From Terfezia claveryi (taxonomy: Eukaryota > Ascomycota > Pezizomycetes > Pezizales > Pezizaceae), in contig WHUX01000004.1 of assembly GCA_015179025.1 (NCBI GenBank), positions 1-64,000 of the forward strand: 64,000 nucleotides of DNA, given 5' to 3'. The position numbers and the translations under genes are program-made. Positions 8,736-21,716 of the stretch are shown here, in pieces. A model generated the notes under the pieces. It searched no databases. It was not told the DNA's origin and saw only the letters and a program-made list of their open reading frames with translations. Numbering within the stretch: the stretch's first letter is position 1; each line of letters opens with the position of its first letter.

Positions 8736-11467
8736 CTATATAAACAACCACTCCACCCCTTTCCGCTTCAGATATCCTTTCCAGTCCTGGCCTCCGCCAG
8801 GAATACCCATACCACCTGCTCTATGACCACCACCCACCGTACCACCCCTCCTACTATTTATACTAGTACCATCCCCAATCTCCCTCGCCCTACGCCTTCT
8901 ACTCCAGCCCCCTCCAAACTCCTCCTTTCCCACCCCCTCCGAACCCGCCGCCCCTTCTTCCCCTCCCTTTTCCTCCTCCCTAACCACCCCTCCCTTCTCC
9001 CCCCACAGCTCCTCCAACACGGTCATCCCATTCCTCACATTCTCACAATACAGCACCTCCCACAGCCTTCCAAAATGCTTCCTCACCCTGTCCTTCTGTA
9101 TTCTATTCCTCGCCTCCGTCCCCGCAATAAAGCATGGCCAGACGGTACCTTTATACAGCGGACCCCGGGTCGGAATCTGGTCTAGATGGAAAAATAACCG
9201 CTCTGCTAGCTGCTCCATATCTACATCCGCATCCCCTTCTCCCTCTCCTTCACCCAAGAGCTCGTACGGAAGGTAGAGACTCCGGTAGAGGTATATCAGC
9301 ACGGCAGTTTTATACGCCCCCACGTGGTGCAGGAGGTCATCTTCGTCCGCTGTGATGGTGGACTGGGAGTTGTGTCTCTGTAGCCAAGGGGCGGGATCGA
9401 AGGAGATGATTTGGTTGAGGAGGTTGGTGCGGTGGAGGTGGAATTCGGTAAGAAGGTGAGGTGGTGGGGTCGAGGTGGAGAGGTAGGGGTGGGAGCTGAG
9501 GAGGGTGGTTTTGAGAATGAGGTGCAGGAGCGTGGGTGGGCAGGCGAGGAAGCAAAAGATTTCGCCTTGGGTGAGGATGGGGAGGACGGTGGTGTCGAGG
9601 TGCGTGAGTGCGGTGGAGATGTTGGTGGCGGTAGTGGGGGATGTGGGAAGAGATGGAGATGGGGATGGATATTGGAATGTGCTGGGAGTAGTGGGCGTGG
9701 CGGAGAGAGAGGGCAAGACGGAGGGTTGTCGGTCGGTGACGAGGGTGCTGCCGATGATGTCGAATCTGTATATATCAAAAGAATTAGATAAAGGCAAAGT
9801 AAATAGATATTATAGCCCCCATATACACTTACAGCGCAATCGAATGCAAAATAAACGCCTGCATATGCGTCAATTCTCCTTCCCCACCCTGCTGCATCTG
9901 CATCCTCCCATACTTCAATTCCACCAGCTTCCTCGCCCCGCTTAAATGGATCCTCCATGTATCCAGCCCGGAGTCCATCGTTTCGTAAAACAAAAAAAAC
10001 AACACACTAGCCAGCGTGGTATCCTCCAACATTCGATCTTCGTCTTGCAGGTCTTGGTTGAGGTAATTTAGGGCTTGGTTGTAGTAGATAAGGTCGAGTC
10101 GGTGACCGGAGGAGTTGTAGTGGTGACCGGTGACGTTTGCGTGGTAGCGGGCAGCAACAGCGAGAATGGTAGAGAGAAGGGCGGGTTCGGAGAAATGAAG
10201 GGTTGAGAGAAGGAGTTCGCGGTAGGGGTTAAGGGGGTGTCGGTCAAAGAGGAGGAAAATGCCACACATTTGGTCGACTGCATTCAAAATATATCAGCCT
10301 GTGAAGGGGAATAAAAGTGGGATAATATTATAATATAGAGTAATACTCACAATAAGAAAGATAATATCTAGCCATAGCATCTAAACATCCAATCATTGAC
10401 GGTGCCGCCGAAGGCGTAGACACATAAAAATCAACCAAGCTCGCTATACTTACATAAAACCCAGTGGACTTCGAGGACGAAGAGCCAGAGACACACATCG
10501 TTGCAGGAGGTCCAACGCAAAGACTAAGTGTGTACTGCTTGCCGTATACGTCGGCCCCATTCGGAGAGATGCGGTAGTACCGTCTTGATCTGGCACGGCT
10601 GTAGCTGTAGTTTGAGCTGGTGTCAAAGTATCGGCTCCATTGAGTTGCTGTGGCTGCGATGTAATCGTCCAAGAAACTGCCACCGGAAGTGGCCAAGAGA
10701 GGTAGGCTCGTGATATCGCTGTCCAAGGCCTCCTGGGTTTCTTCCGGGAATGTTTCTTCCGAGATCTCGGAGTGTACTGTGACGAAATCAATCCCCAAGT
10801 CAAGGGCAGATGGTTCAACAACCCTGCGTGAGTATAATGAGGGCATAGCAATTGATGTAACATAGTTGTAATTTTCCGCAAGTGTGAGCTGTGGAGAGTC
10901 CATCATGAGCTCTCCCATGGCTATCTCTCCCGATTGTCGTCCATCCTCCTCAAACACTGTCATCTCTGTATTTGGTGGGCCCCTCATTACTGCCACCTGG
11001 CTGCCCCCACCCACACTCTCACACACAGGGAACATCTGATAACCCCCATCCATCTCGCTCCTTCCCTTCTCTTCCCTATCTCCATCCTCCCCATCCTCCT
11101 CCTCATCGAACGTCCGCTTCCCCATCATCTTCCCCCTACTTGCAATTCCCCCCACCCACCGAAACCCCTTTTTATATCCCGTGCATTCATGCTCCGCCTT
11201 TACACACTTTCTGCAGACCGGCAATCCACGGTCACAGCGTACACGCCTGCGGCGGCAAGTGTAGCAGTCTGCGTCGGCAGTGGGGCCGAGGGGGGTGATT
11301 GCTTTTTGGATGCGGAGTTTTTTGGTTCGGATGGACTTCTTTTCGACGGCCGACGGCGAGATTAATAATGGGCCAGCTTCGGGATTTGATGCAGGAGGTG
11401 CACTTCCACCCGTTCTCGCACCCACACTCGCACTACTGGCCCCGCTCTCCCTCTGCCCCATCGCCAT
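8736..11467 (-). CDS. Zn2Cys6 transcription factor with fungal-specific TF domain
   Basis: Three exons on the minus strand: 11467-10351, 10277-9833, 9765-8736. The introns (10350-10278, GTGAGT...GCAG; 9832-9766, GTAAGT...ACAG with a CTAAT branch) close in phase and give 863 residues. The start is the ATG in ACCATGG; an upstream GTG is not used. A basic stretch precedes the binuclear zinc cluster CYTCRRRRVRC...C..C...C at residues 68-95, which binds CGG-type sites. From about residue 355 the YFDQM and NPYRELLL segments and the rest match the C-terminal domain of fungal regulators (Fungal_trans_2 type). The last residues DWKGYLKRKGVEWLFI are typical of that family's end. Transcribed divergently from the adjacent PDR transporter, which it may control (inference). 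Nuclear. Confidence 0.9.
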
Positions 11468-13203
11468 GGTCCCCTGCTTTGGCTTTCTGGGTATATGAAG
11501 GATAATCACAACCTCGATATCCCGAGTATATTAATTAATAATAATAAAAATTTATATATCTCCCCAGCGAAATTTGCAATGAAGTCACCGACTTCCAGAT
11601 TCAGGCAATAGCTGGAGGAAAAAAAAAAAGAAATTCCGGAATAACTAGAACTTCTGATTCGAATCGTTAATGCAGCTTTGAAGAAATCGGATCGAAGAAT
11701 CGCAGATCATAATATGCAGAATGCCACTCTCGCAATCGCCCTCTCTGTTTCTCCTGAACCGAGAATGTCAACAAGTGTTAGCTGCTTTGCGATAGGCCTG
11801 ACGCCCCCCGTAATATGATCGATCAGCCGCCGCCCGTCCAGTTCTAGAACGTACCCAACCCCACACGTTCCCAGATCGCGGAGGCCGTGCCGCAGCCCTC
11901 GTGTATCCACCCCTTGCAGCAACTTTATCCAGACACACCACACCACTTGTCGTTTCCCCAAACCCTTGATAGTCGCACTTCCCAGTTGTAGTCCAAGACG
12001 ACGCCAGTGATGACAAAAGGCATAAGGCCGTATCGCGCAGTTCCAGGATGGTCCCGAGATTTGTGTGTATCCATCCAAATCCAAACGTGTCAGAAAAAAG
12101 AGAAAGGCGCCGGCCTTAATATCCACCTTTTTTATTTATTTTTTTTTCTTTTCTTTCCCGCCTTCTTTCGTTTGTACTGGTGATGGCTGGGCAGCGCGAG
12201 TTGCTGTCGGCTGGACTGCCTCGAGTCGGGAGTGAAGCAGCTGCGTGCCTGTGGCTGTCGCCGTTGCTGTCTCCGCTTGGCTGCCTGAGACAGCCTAGCA
12301 CGCGTCCGCCCCCTGGCTCTGCCATCGTCTTCTCCATGGACGTCATCCGGCTTCCCGCCGCTGAACCGAGCGACCCGAGTGTCTGAGAGTGGGGCGGGTT
12401 GCAGACAGTGCGAACGATACCCGCCGGTGCTACATATCCCAAATACTCGATGACTACTATGTAGACGTCTACCGCAACATACTTTGGGACTCGAATGACA
12501 GGTGCGGATGCATAGGCAAGAAACGGAGAGGCCTGGGATACTTCCGTCTCGGCAACGATTTGGAATCCAGAGTGGACTTCAGCCCTTCAACTGCTTTCGA
12601 GATGCCAGTGACGACAGAGGTCGGACCGCCAGTCAGCGGATTTCGCTTGCACCATGCCATGATCCACCTGCTAGGAATCTCAAACCCCGTACGAGGCTAG
12701 GAGTCTCCTGTTCGACTCAATTGCAAGCAAGATACCCAGTACCGGGACTTGTGGCAAAAAAGGCAATTGGTTTTGTCTTGGGTTCGCCAATTTCAAGTTA
12801 GCCACCGGGGAGATGTCGATATCACTTGTGAAGCGATGCCTTCAACAGGCATAGCCGTAGCGTGGCATGGCACAAACATTGACTCACATGTGGCTACTAA
12901 GTAAAGTTATACTAATTTATCACAATTGCAGCTTCCAGCAGTGCGGCAGGCGGGATGAGGGCCATTATCAATTTCTCTGACCGGCAATGTTTACGTTTCT
13001 CGGACTGGCAGAGAGCAAGGACCGGAAATTTATAGATTCCAGTTACCCCTTCTCTTGATCGTTTTGGTTTCTGAAGGATTTTAGTTCTGAACTTAAAGAT
13101 CCAGACTTTGTGATCTCCTGAAGGTTATATATATTTGGCTATTCTAAATATCCGTACCTTCCCTTGCTCTTTCGGGGCCTCACGATCATAACAATGTACT
13201 ACA
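11468..13203. promoter_or_regulatory. Shared divergent upstream region of regulator and ABC transporter
   Basis: About 1.7 kb separates the two start codons. A TATATATA lies at about 13124-13131, some 75 bp before the transporter ATG. Several CGG triplets (GTGCGGCAGGCGG at about 12947, ACCGG at about 12979, TCTCGGACTGG at about 12997, GGACCGG at about 13020), the half-site of Zn2Cys6 proteins, cluster 180-260 bp upstream of the ATG. A 139-residue minus-strand frame at 11707-12126 is uninterrupted but has no recognisable domain; it could be chance or a small unknown gene. Confidence 0.5.
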
Positions 13204-16200
13204 ATGTCTCCCACGACCTACATGGACCCCAGTACCATCCAGGAAACCTCTCATACGGGGTCACTGGGGGGGAAATATCCCCCCGTGGATCTCAATGATC
13301 GAAGGAACCACCTACCACCACGCCCGTCGCCCACAGATGCCGCAGAGGTGGGGCAGATATGTCGAACCATGTCTCGCAGTGGGCCAGCAGAGCAATTACA
13401 CCGACAGCAGCCAGGGAGCCGCTCTGCCTCGCTAGATAGTACCGATGCGCAGATCGACCTAGACAAGTTTCTCAAATTGGAGAAGGCTCAGAGAGAGAGT
13501 AAGGGCGTGCCATTGAGGAGGTTGGGGGTGAGGTTTAAGGGCGTCACTACGTGGGGTGCGGCGGCGGAGGAGGCGGAGGGGGTCAAGACTTTTGCGGCAG
13601 CACTAAAGAGGACGTTGTTGGGGAGGGACTTGTATGAGTGGTGGATACAGCCGTGGTTCCAGAAGGGGAGGTTGGATAGGATTCCAAAGAGAGCGCTGGT
13701 TCGAGATGTTAGTGGGTTGGTTAGGGACGGGGAAATGATGCTGTAAGATCCCATCCACTCCCCGGAGATGAGAGTATTGGGATATCAATATAACCTGAAA
13801 TAATAGGGTCCTTGGTCGCCCAGGCTCCGGATGCACCACATTTCTCCGCACAATTACTTCCAACCACAGTTCATACCTCAGGGTCGACGGCCGCATTACC
13901 TACTCTGGCGGGTTAACTCCCCACGATATCCAGACTCGCTACCGCGGCGATGTTGCATACATGCCAGAGGAGGACCTTCACCTCCCATACCTTACTGTCC
14001 GACAAACCCTCAATTTCGCCTTCCGCTGCAAGCAACCCGACTCCCGCCTAGTTGAAAAATACATCTCTACTCTCGCTCGTGTCTTTGGAATTTCTCAGGT
14101 CTTGGATACCATGGTGGGGAATGAACACATCAGGGGGATCTCCGGAGGTGAGCGAAAGAGGCTGAGCTGTATAGAGACTCTGGCGACGGATGCTGTTGTG
14201 GTTGCATGGGATGGGTCCACGAGGGGGTTAGACGCGGCGGCGACGCTGGATTATGCACGGAGTTTGAGGATAATTACGGACGTAGGAAGGAAGGCGACGG
14301 TGGTGTCGCTGTATCAGGCGAGCGAGGAGGTCTGGGAATTGATGGATAAAGTCACGCTGTTTGCCGAGGGGAGTGTCATCTTCTCGGGACCGACTTGCGA
14401 GGCGAAAAAGTACTTTGTGGAAGAGCTAGGATATGAATGTGGCGAGAGGAGGACGACCGCGGATTTCCTCACTAGCGTTACGAATCCTCACGAGAGAAGG
14501 TTCCAACCTGGGTGGGAAGTGAGAGCACCAAAGGGTGCAGTGGAGCTGGAGAAGGCATTCCGAGAGAGTCGCTACTACAAGGCGCTGATACAGGAGGTTG
14601 ATGATGCAGGGCGCGAGTTTGGGGACGACGACAGCACGCACGACTATTGGGGTGTACAGGCGCCGTCGGAGAAGGAAGCTGAGATGGTGCTCTCAGAGTT
14701 CCGCACGGCGACGCTTGCACAAAAGGCGAAATATGTTCGCCAGCAGTCTTCTTATACCATCTCGTATCCGATGCAGGTTCTGGTATGTATTCGGCGACAA
14801 TCGCATTACCTCCGGAATAACGTTCCTGCGTTGGTCATTCGCATAATTAATACCATTGCTAATGCCGTGGTCATGGGGTCCCTTTTCTGGGCACAACCAG
14901 CTACATCCAATGGTGCATTCTCCCGTGGAGGATTCATCTTTTACACTGCTGTGTTCCTTGGGTGGATCCAACTCGCTGAACTCGAAGAGGCCTTCGCTGG
15001 CCGCGGGGTAATCGAACGGCACCGGAATTTTGCGTTTGTCCGCCCCAGCGCAGTCTCCGTAGCACGGATGATTCTCGACCTCCCAACGGTGCTGATCCAG
15101 GCGGCAATATTCGTCAGCATAGTATACTGGATGGCGGGTATGAAGGCTACCGGAGGAGCATTCATGACGTTCTTTCTGTTTGTATATTTCATCACTATCG
15201 AATTGACAGCGTTGTATCGTACGTTTGCGGCCATCTCGAGTAGCTATGAAGTGGCGATCAGATATTGCGGGTTGACGATTTTGGTGTACATTATTTTCGG
15301 GGGGTATACGTTGAGTGTTGATACCATGATGAGGAATGCGCCGTGGTTCGGTTGGCTGGCGGTATGGCCCCACCCATCCCATCAGAGGTGTGCGTTCGGC
15401 TAAATTGACTATATCATCTAGTATATCAATCCAGTTTACTACGCCTTTGCAGCGCTCATGGCCACGGAGTTCCATAATCTCCCTCTCAAATGCACCGGTA
15501 GCTCCGTCATCCCCTCCGGACCAGGATACAACGATCCTCGCTACCAGACATGTGCGCTGGCGGGGAATATTCCCTCGCAGTTGATGGTCCCCGGAGACAA
15601 CTACGTCCGCCAAACATTCGGGATTAAGCATAGCCAAGTCTGGGCAAACTTCTTTATCGTCCTGGCGATGGCTTTGGGATTGTACGTTGCTGGGATAGTG
15701 GCGTCTGAGTCGTTTCACTGGGGGGGGACTACTACTGAGACGTTAGTTTTTCGAAGGGGAGGAAGAAAGGGGAAGAAGAGACATGATGTCGAGGGGCTGT
15801 CGGGTGAGACTGCAGTGGCTACCGGTGGTAATTCAGAGAGTTTCCCGCCGGCAGAAGAGCAAACGAGTGTGAAGTTGCAAAAGAGCACCGCGATGTTTAC
15901 GTGGAAGGACCTGAATTATACATTCCCGAGCAAGACCGGAGAGAAAAAGCTATTGAATAACGTCGAGGGGATATGTCGACCTGGAGAGATGACCGCCTTG
16001 ATTGGTGCTAGTGGAGCCGGGAAAACGACTCGTAAGTTTACTCTAAGATATTATCCCCCCCAAAAAAAAACATTATTTCAATACTTATCTTCCAATCTAT
16101 CCATATAGTCCTCTCCGTCCTTTCCCAACGAGCCAAAATTGGCACCATCACAGGCTCCATACTCATCAACGGGCAGCCCCTCCCCACCGATTTCCACCGT

Positions 16201-18027
16201 TCTACCGGTTTCTGCGAGCAAATAGATCTACACGACTCCTCCTCCACTATCCGAGAAGCATTCACTTTCTCCGCCCTCCTCCGCCAAGACTCTTCCGTCC
16301 CTTACTCCGAAAAGCTCGCATACGTCGATACCGTCTTGCATATGCTCGGCCTAACGCATCTCAGCGATGCACTCATTGGCTCTCTCGCACTCGAGCAAAA
16401 GAAGCGGACTACAATTGGAGTAGAGCTTTGCGCCAGACCAAAGCTCCTGCTGTTTCTTGATGAGCCGACCAGTGGGTTGGATTCCCAGGGGGCGTATAAT
16501 ATCGTCAAACTGCTGCGGAGGTTAGTGGACGATGGGGGACAGAGTGTATTATGTACAATCCACCAGGCTAGTCAGCAGATTTTGGAGATGTTTGATGGGG
16601 TATTGGCGTTGAATCCAGGTGGGAATACGTTTTATTGTGGACCTGTGGGGGAGGAAGGGGGAGAGATAATTAGGTATTTTGAGGAGAGAGGGATTTACGC
16701 AAAGGAGGGGAAGAACGTCGCGGATTTGGTGATTGAGATTGGAAGAGGAGTTGTGAGTTCGAAGTCGAACAAGGAAGCATCTGATGGTGAGGGGGGCGAG
16801 GTCGACGTAGCTACGGACTGGAATACCATCTGGCGAAACTCTCGTGAACGACAATCCCTCTTGCAAGCCATCAGCTCCTCAATCCCGCCTTCCGCTCTAC
16901 CAACAACATCCTCCCCAAAATACGCCACTTCCACTCTCACCCAAGCCATCTACCTCACCCACCGCCTCACCCTCCAATTCTGGCGGACCCCCGAATACCC
17001 ATATTCTCGGCTCTTCGCATCCTTCCTGCACGCGCTGCTAAACGGGTTCACTTTCTTCCGTCTCGGCCACACTCTCTCGGACCTACAATCCCGCGCATTC
17101 TCCACCTTCCTCGTCCTCATGATTGTCCCTGAATTCGTCAACGCCGTCGCATTCCGCTTCAGTCTCAACATCGCCCTATTTTGCTCCCGAGAGCTCCCAG
17201 CGAGGATATACTCCCCCCTCGGCTTCACGATCGCAAACATCGTCTCCGAGCTACCCTACATAGGTCTAAACACACTCGTATTTTACGCACTATGGTACTT
17301 CCCCGTCGGCTTCCCCACTACCCCGGGGGCAGCGGGGTATATGTTCCTAATGCTACTCACTTTCCACGCATATAGCACCTCATGGGGACAGTGGATCGCT
17401 GCATTAGCACCAGACTATACGATTGCAACGAATTTAGTCCCGTTTTTTATAATCATGTGCGAGAGTTTTAATGGGATCTTGCTGCCGTGGAGTCAGCTTG
17501 AGGGGTTTTGGAGATATAGCATGTATATGGTGAACCCAATGACGTATTTTGTGAGGGGGAGTCTCGCGGCTACAATGTCTGGGACTCCTGTGCGGTGCAC
17601 AAGCACGGAGTTGAATATATTCCAACATCCCCCCGGTATGACCTGTGCGGAATATGTTGCTGAGTGGTTTGCGAGTGGGATAGTACCAGGATATATGGTG
17701 GATCTGGCGGGGGAAGGGTGTGGGTATTGTAGGTATAAAGTCGCCGATGAGTACTTGCGGACGTTGAATGTGGATGGAGGTGGCAAGTGGAGGGATTGGG
17801 GCGTGTTTGCAGGGTTTGCAATGGTGAATTGGGTTTTGGTGGGGTTGTTTGTGTGTGGTGGGAGGGGGGAAGGGGTGGGGGGAATGTGGAGGAGGGTGAG
17901 GAGTTGGTGGAAGCGGATGTGGAGGAAAGGGGGGGGGGGTTGGATAGGGTATAGATATCCGCAGGAATTGAAATTTGACTTGGATTTGGTTTGTGGAAAG
18001 AGATGGAGGACTTATGGATCGGGATGA
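13204..18027 (+). CDS. PDR/CDR-type ABC-G multidrug transporter
   Basis: Four exons: 13204-13742, 13807-15361, 15422-16031, 16109-18027. All three introns (64, 60, 77 nt) have GT...AG ends and close in phase, giving 1540 residues, the usual full-length PDR size in (NBD-TMD)x2 order. NBD1 has the degenerate Walker A GRPGSGCTT (Cys replacing Lys, normal for fungal PDR proteins, about residue 185), ISGGERKR (about 289) and a divergent Walker B WDGSTRGLD. NBD2 has canonical GASGAGKTT (about 891), spanned by intron 3, and LFLDEPTSGLDS (about 1017). Two blocks of about six membrane helices follow the NBDs. Plasma-membrane efflux of hydrophobic compounds such as azoles, plant or fungal metabolites is the family role; the substrate is unknown. 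A Gly/Arg/Trp-rich tail follows the last helix. Confidence 0.93.
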
Positions 18028-19145
18028 TATTAGCTCGCTGGAGTGGAGGTAGTGATTTATAGATGAATCTATAGATTAATTACAATGTAAATAATCTACG
18101 ATATCGTATAGGGACATAAATAATATATACAGATGTAATTTGATCTAGCCAAAGTTGTGAACAACACGTTGTTCGTGAACCCAGCAACTGATTCACAAAC
18201 AGGCAACCCATTCACCTTGAATCCCTGTCTATTCAGAGCAGGGTGAATATGTACTCAGTGGAAACCCTGAAGACACCCCAGTTGCACCACCCAACTCGTT
18301 TAGATGCAAATGTAACCCAGTACAGTTAAACTACAACATACTCACTCAATTATCCAATCTCATGGGCCTACCCGACTTATATCAATTTCTGGCAATTGCT
18401 ATTTCTTTTTATTTTCTTCTTTTTCCAGATATATGCACAAATCTGGTTTGTTCCGGAGGTTGGTACATACAGTATCAGCTAGAGTTAGATTATTTAGTCA
18501 TATTCAGGCTGACTCAATGAGTATGTTTACTGTAATAATATATCGTTTGTTATTACATGATGGTTGTCGATCTACGAAGGTAATCTTGTGCCTATAGACT
18601 CTTCCATATCTTATAATAAAATATGTATGTACATATGTATGAAGACAGATGTGATATATTGTATGCTGTACTTATGCAGATGCACAAATCAAGCTTCGAA
18701 GCTTATGAATCCAGAGTACTCTGTAAGTACGTCATCTCGATAATAGAAAAGTAGTGATTCGGGCCAACGGCATGCAAGCAGTGCATTAGACCACGCCAGG
18801 CCCCCAATGCAGATATTGACCCCACCCATGACAGGTCATATCCGTGGCCGGTACCTAATCCGTAGACTGGCTATGTTCAATGGACTTAAAGGTTGAATCT
18901 TCCCACCTGCCACCTCAAATATTGCCCTAATCCCATTGACTATTCTTGAATCTAACAAATTACATTTTAAATGGGTCCGAGCCACAGATTACCTCAACCC
19001 CAGCCTGAGGCTGGGAGCATTGCAGACAATTTAGTTCTAGAGTAAAGTGCAAAGTTATATTGAGCTGTGTGTACACTCGAATGGTATGCAAGCCTTCTTT
19101 GGGCCAAAAAAAATTAGGAAACACCTAGACCCTTAAAGCACCTCC
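18028..19145. other. Intergenic, 3' of ABC transporter
   Basis: No gene. AT-rich, with several inverted TATGTA stretches at about 18620-18650 and a perfect AAGCTTCGAAGCTT palindrome at about 18692. A tRNA-like segment lies at 18751-18802 and is listed separately. Confidence 0.45.
18751..18802 (-). repeat. tRNA-like (A-box/B-box) segment, possible SINE head
   Basis: The minus strand reads GGCCTGGCGTGGTCTAATGC, then TGCATGCCGTTGGCCCGAATCAC. This suggests an A-box (TGGCGTGGTC) and a B-box-like GGCCCGAATC at roughly tRNA spacing. It does not fold into a proper cloverleaf that I can see, so it is at best a tRNA-derived relic. A related-looking segment is at 36001-36055. Confidence 0.3.
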
Positions 19146-19500
19146 AAGCTCACAATGCAGAGGACCTATTATTACCTCCAGATTAGGCAAAAGCTATTAT
19201 TTCTCCTATAACGCCTACGGGCACTTCAGATAACGCAGACATAATTGGGCGGAGCAATTCCCATAGCTCTGAGAGTAAAACGTCCTGTTGATTGTATTGT
19301 AGGTATTTGATGCCTGACACCATTTGCACGTAACTGAATATTCTTCTGTGTCCCAAATATCCTACCTGCCCCCAATGTACTTAGAAGCGACCCACGGAAT
19401 TCCATACTTGCTGGATCTATGGGATTTGTTAGTACCTCGCTGCTTGGACTCTGCGGCTCTGCGTTTGATTGTGACCTAGTTACTGTACTGAGGTACAGTG
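19146..19500 (-). pseudogene. Relic of BTB gene, C-terminal part (copy A)
   Basis: The minus-strand translation near 19410-19226 includes LLSTLGAGRIFGTQKN and continues with the zinc-tail region, now with all Cys pairs lost. This corresponds to LLGTLGAGRISGTQKN in the intact gene at 20055-21282. The 3' flank (CAGAGGACCTATTATTACCTC, 19156-19176) also matches the 3' flanks of both intact copies. It is part of the local BTB duplication cluster. Confidence 0.75.
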
Positions 19501-19559
19501 TGCGGCATGCATGAGGCGTCCGCATGATATCGTACTCGTAGTAGTGTATCCATGATGAT

Positions 19560-20054
19560 GTATAGGTGAGGATAACAAACTGGCCAATAGATCCTCACCT
19601 GCACGCTTCATGTAGAGATTTGGCTACTTCCGTCGATGTTTTTGACCATACACCTAATCATATGCCGCCATAAGTTGAGGCGGGATACTGGCACAGAACC
19701 ATGCAAATAGATGCATATGTTTCTTCCCTGACTTCTAGGATGCAGAGATATGCTCCAAGTTAACAATTCAGCTCCTTCCGCCAGATCTACTGTTCTTGTG
19801 AGGATCGACCGCAAAAGTATATATTCGCTGCACTCCTCACCTGCAACTTGTTGAAATTCGCTCCTGAGTCAGCCCCGCCCCGCAAAACATCTCATTTGGA
19901 GCCGTCTGAGCACTTGAAGAACTTAAAGTCGACACTTCTTCCTCTCCTCCGAGGCCTCTAACCACGATACTTTCCCGCAATCACGCACGTGACCCCACTC
20001 TCAACTCGACATACATTTTGCACATAATTTGCATGTTCTAATTTTGACAATCCA
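19560..20054. promoter_or_regulatory. Upstream region of BTB gene B (duplicated with gene D)
   Basis: The segment around 19790-19830 (CTGTTCTTGTGAGGATCGAC) recurs inverted at about 24250-24280 upstream of BTB gene D. The segment 19625-19773 recurs in direct orientation at about 21865-22000. The duplication therefore included promoter DNA. No gene inside. Confidence 0.6.
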
Positions 20055-21282
20055 ATGAGTAAGAATATATTTGAAATTGTGCGGCGCTGATATATAGAGA
20101 TCTGATTTTTACTTGACTTAGGCCCCAGAACATTTTTCTTGCGCAGCGACGTTTTCAAGGTTGTTCTCAAAGATGCAATCTCGGAATTTCAGGACTCGCC
20201 AAGCCCTACAGCGACAAATTCTGATTCTGGGAAACCGGAATACTTCATTCACAAGACCCTCCTTTCCTCTCTGTCCACGGAACTTCATAAGCACGTCAAC
20301 AATGATATGAAAGAAGGCAGGGAGAATTTGATTGAGCTGAGTGAAGTGGATGAACCTACTGTTGAGGCACTCCTAGAGTGGGCATATTTTCAAGACTACC
20401 AACCGTAAGTTGTTGCTCCAGGTGGCAACATGTCATCATTGAAATATTCATGCTGAGTGACTACATCCTAGTGCTATCCTGGCTCCCAAAAGCACTGCTG
20501 CATTGCCATACCATACCAAGATTTATGTCCTAGCAGATCGTTTCAACATTCCCCTCCTCAAAGACCATGCATTCTCGAAGATTACGGCCCTGCTGGCAGA
20601 ACTTGGAATGGTGGCCGAGCGCACGGATCTCGTGGCGATGGTAACTGCAGTAACATATGCATATGACAACCTTCTTGTCCATTCGGGGAGACCCAGTGAC
20701 AGTGGCTCCACTCTAGAGCGGCTATTACGATACTTCACTCAGTATATCTCTTGGGCTCTGGATGCATTCCGAACCAATGATGAGTTCAAAAAGCTGCTAG
20801 CCAGCAATTCCGACTTTGCGGAAGCACTAGTTGTGAGTTGCAGCCCTGCATTGACGCCGCCATGGATCATGGATGTGACCACAGGCGCCTCGAAAGCGAC
20901 TAGTAAGCAATCAGAACAAATCATCTTGACTGCTTCGACAGACAGCAACCATATCTTGTACAGGAAATGCAGTTGTGGCTATAAAGGCGTGATGGGTGTG
21001 CAGTGTGCTTCTTGTAGAAGGTTGGACGACCAAGTTGGCACGGATGAGCTCTATGGGAGGCTTCTAGGTACGCTTGGGGCAGGTAGGATATCAGGGACAC
21101 AGAAGAATTTTCAATATACGTGCAGATGGTGTCAGGTAATAAATACCTACAATACATCCAACAAGTCGTTTAGCTGTTCGACCTATGGGAATTTCTCCGC
21201 CCAATCCTGTTTAGGTTCTCTGTGGTGCCCAAAGTGTCACTTACGGGGTTTCAATACAAGTTCCGGTGTAAGTTTTGCCTAA
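20055..21282 (+). CDS. BTB/POZ-domain protein with Cys-rich C-terminus (copy B)
   Basis: Three exons: 20055-20058 (ATG plus one base), 20122-20404, 20472-21282. The introns (63 and 67 nt) start GTAAG and end TTAG and CTAG, and phases close to 365 residues. The tiny first exon is supported because the paralogue at 22770-24039 shows the same structure with diverged introns. The BTB fold starts with FFLRSDVFKVVLKD and has YFIHKTLLSSLS and VEALLEWAYF. A mid region with ADRFNIPLLKDHAFSKI resembles the post-BTB helices of fungal BTB proteins. The tail carries Cys pairs (CSCG...CASC from about residue 262, YTCRWC, LWCPKCH) that could bind zinc. Fungal BTB proteins usually dimerise or recruit partners to ubiquitin ligases; no specific role can be assigned. 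Confidence 0.85.
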
Positions 21283-21716
21283 TTTCGAGGTAACGAAGGG
21301 TCCTCTGTATTGCGGGGTGGGCTTGGTGATTCTTCTGGAACGCTGTGGGTCATGGGTTTTTTTCTATTTTTATGCGCAATAAAATTAAAGCCTTCATATC
21401 GTGCAAGTGTACCTAATCACTGCCCAATCTAATCTCGCACCACTTATCCCTAGAGCGAACTCTCGTGTAATGCAACCTTTGCATGTCTGAAGCTCGGGTT
21501 GTGAATGCAATAATGGTCACTGGGTATAGCTAGTCTACCAGCAACAACGGATCAAATCAAAACGTCATGCATCGCAAGGTGTTGAAATATAGTGTTTGGA
21601 TATGAGATTAGTCGCCATTATATTAATGATGCGATAGGAGTCTAATACATATGCTACGATTGTAAAACATGTTATCTCAAATAATTCTGATTATAAGTGC
21701 GTTCTCCAAAGGCATT
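21283..21716. other. 3' flank of BTB gene B
   Basis: AATTTCGAGGTAACGAAGGG, the following CCTCTGTATTGCGGGGTGGG and downstream bases up to about 21330 recur in inverted orientation at about 22728-22780, the 3' flank of gene D. The rest holds nothing recognised. Confidence 0.5.

Noticed and set aside
9296..9958. 220-codon minus frame and several plus frames over the regulator
   Set aside because: Overlap the spliced regulator exons in other frames; Pro/Ser-rich shadows.
12180..12442. Small genes in the regulator/transporter intergenic region
   Set aside because: Overlapping frames on both strands without family features; more likely regulatory DNA.
14693..15718. 341-codon open frame on the minus strand
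   Set aside because: Exactly antisense to the ABC transporter's exons 2-3 and without any family feature; a shadow of biased codon use.
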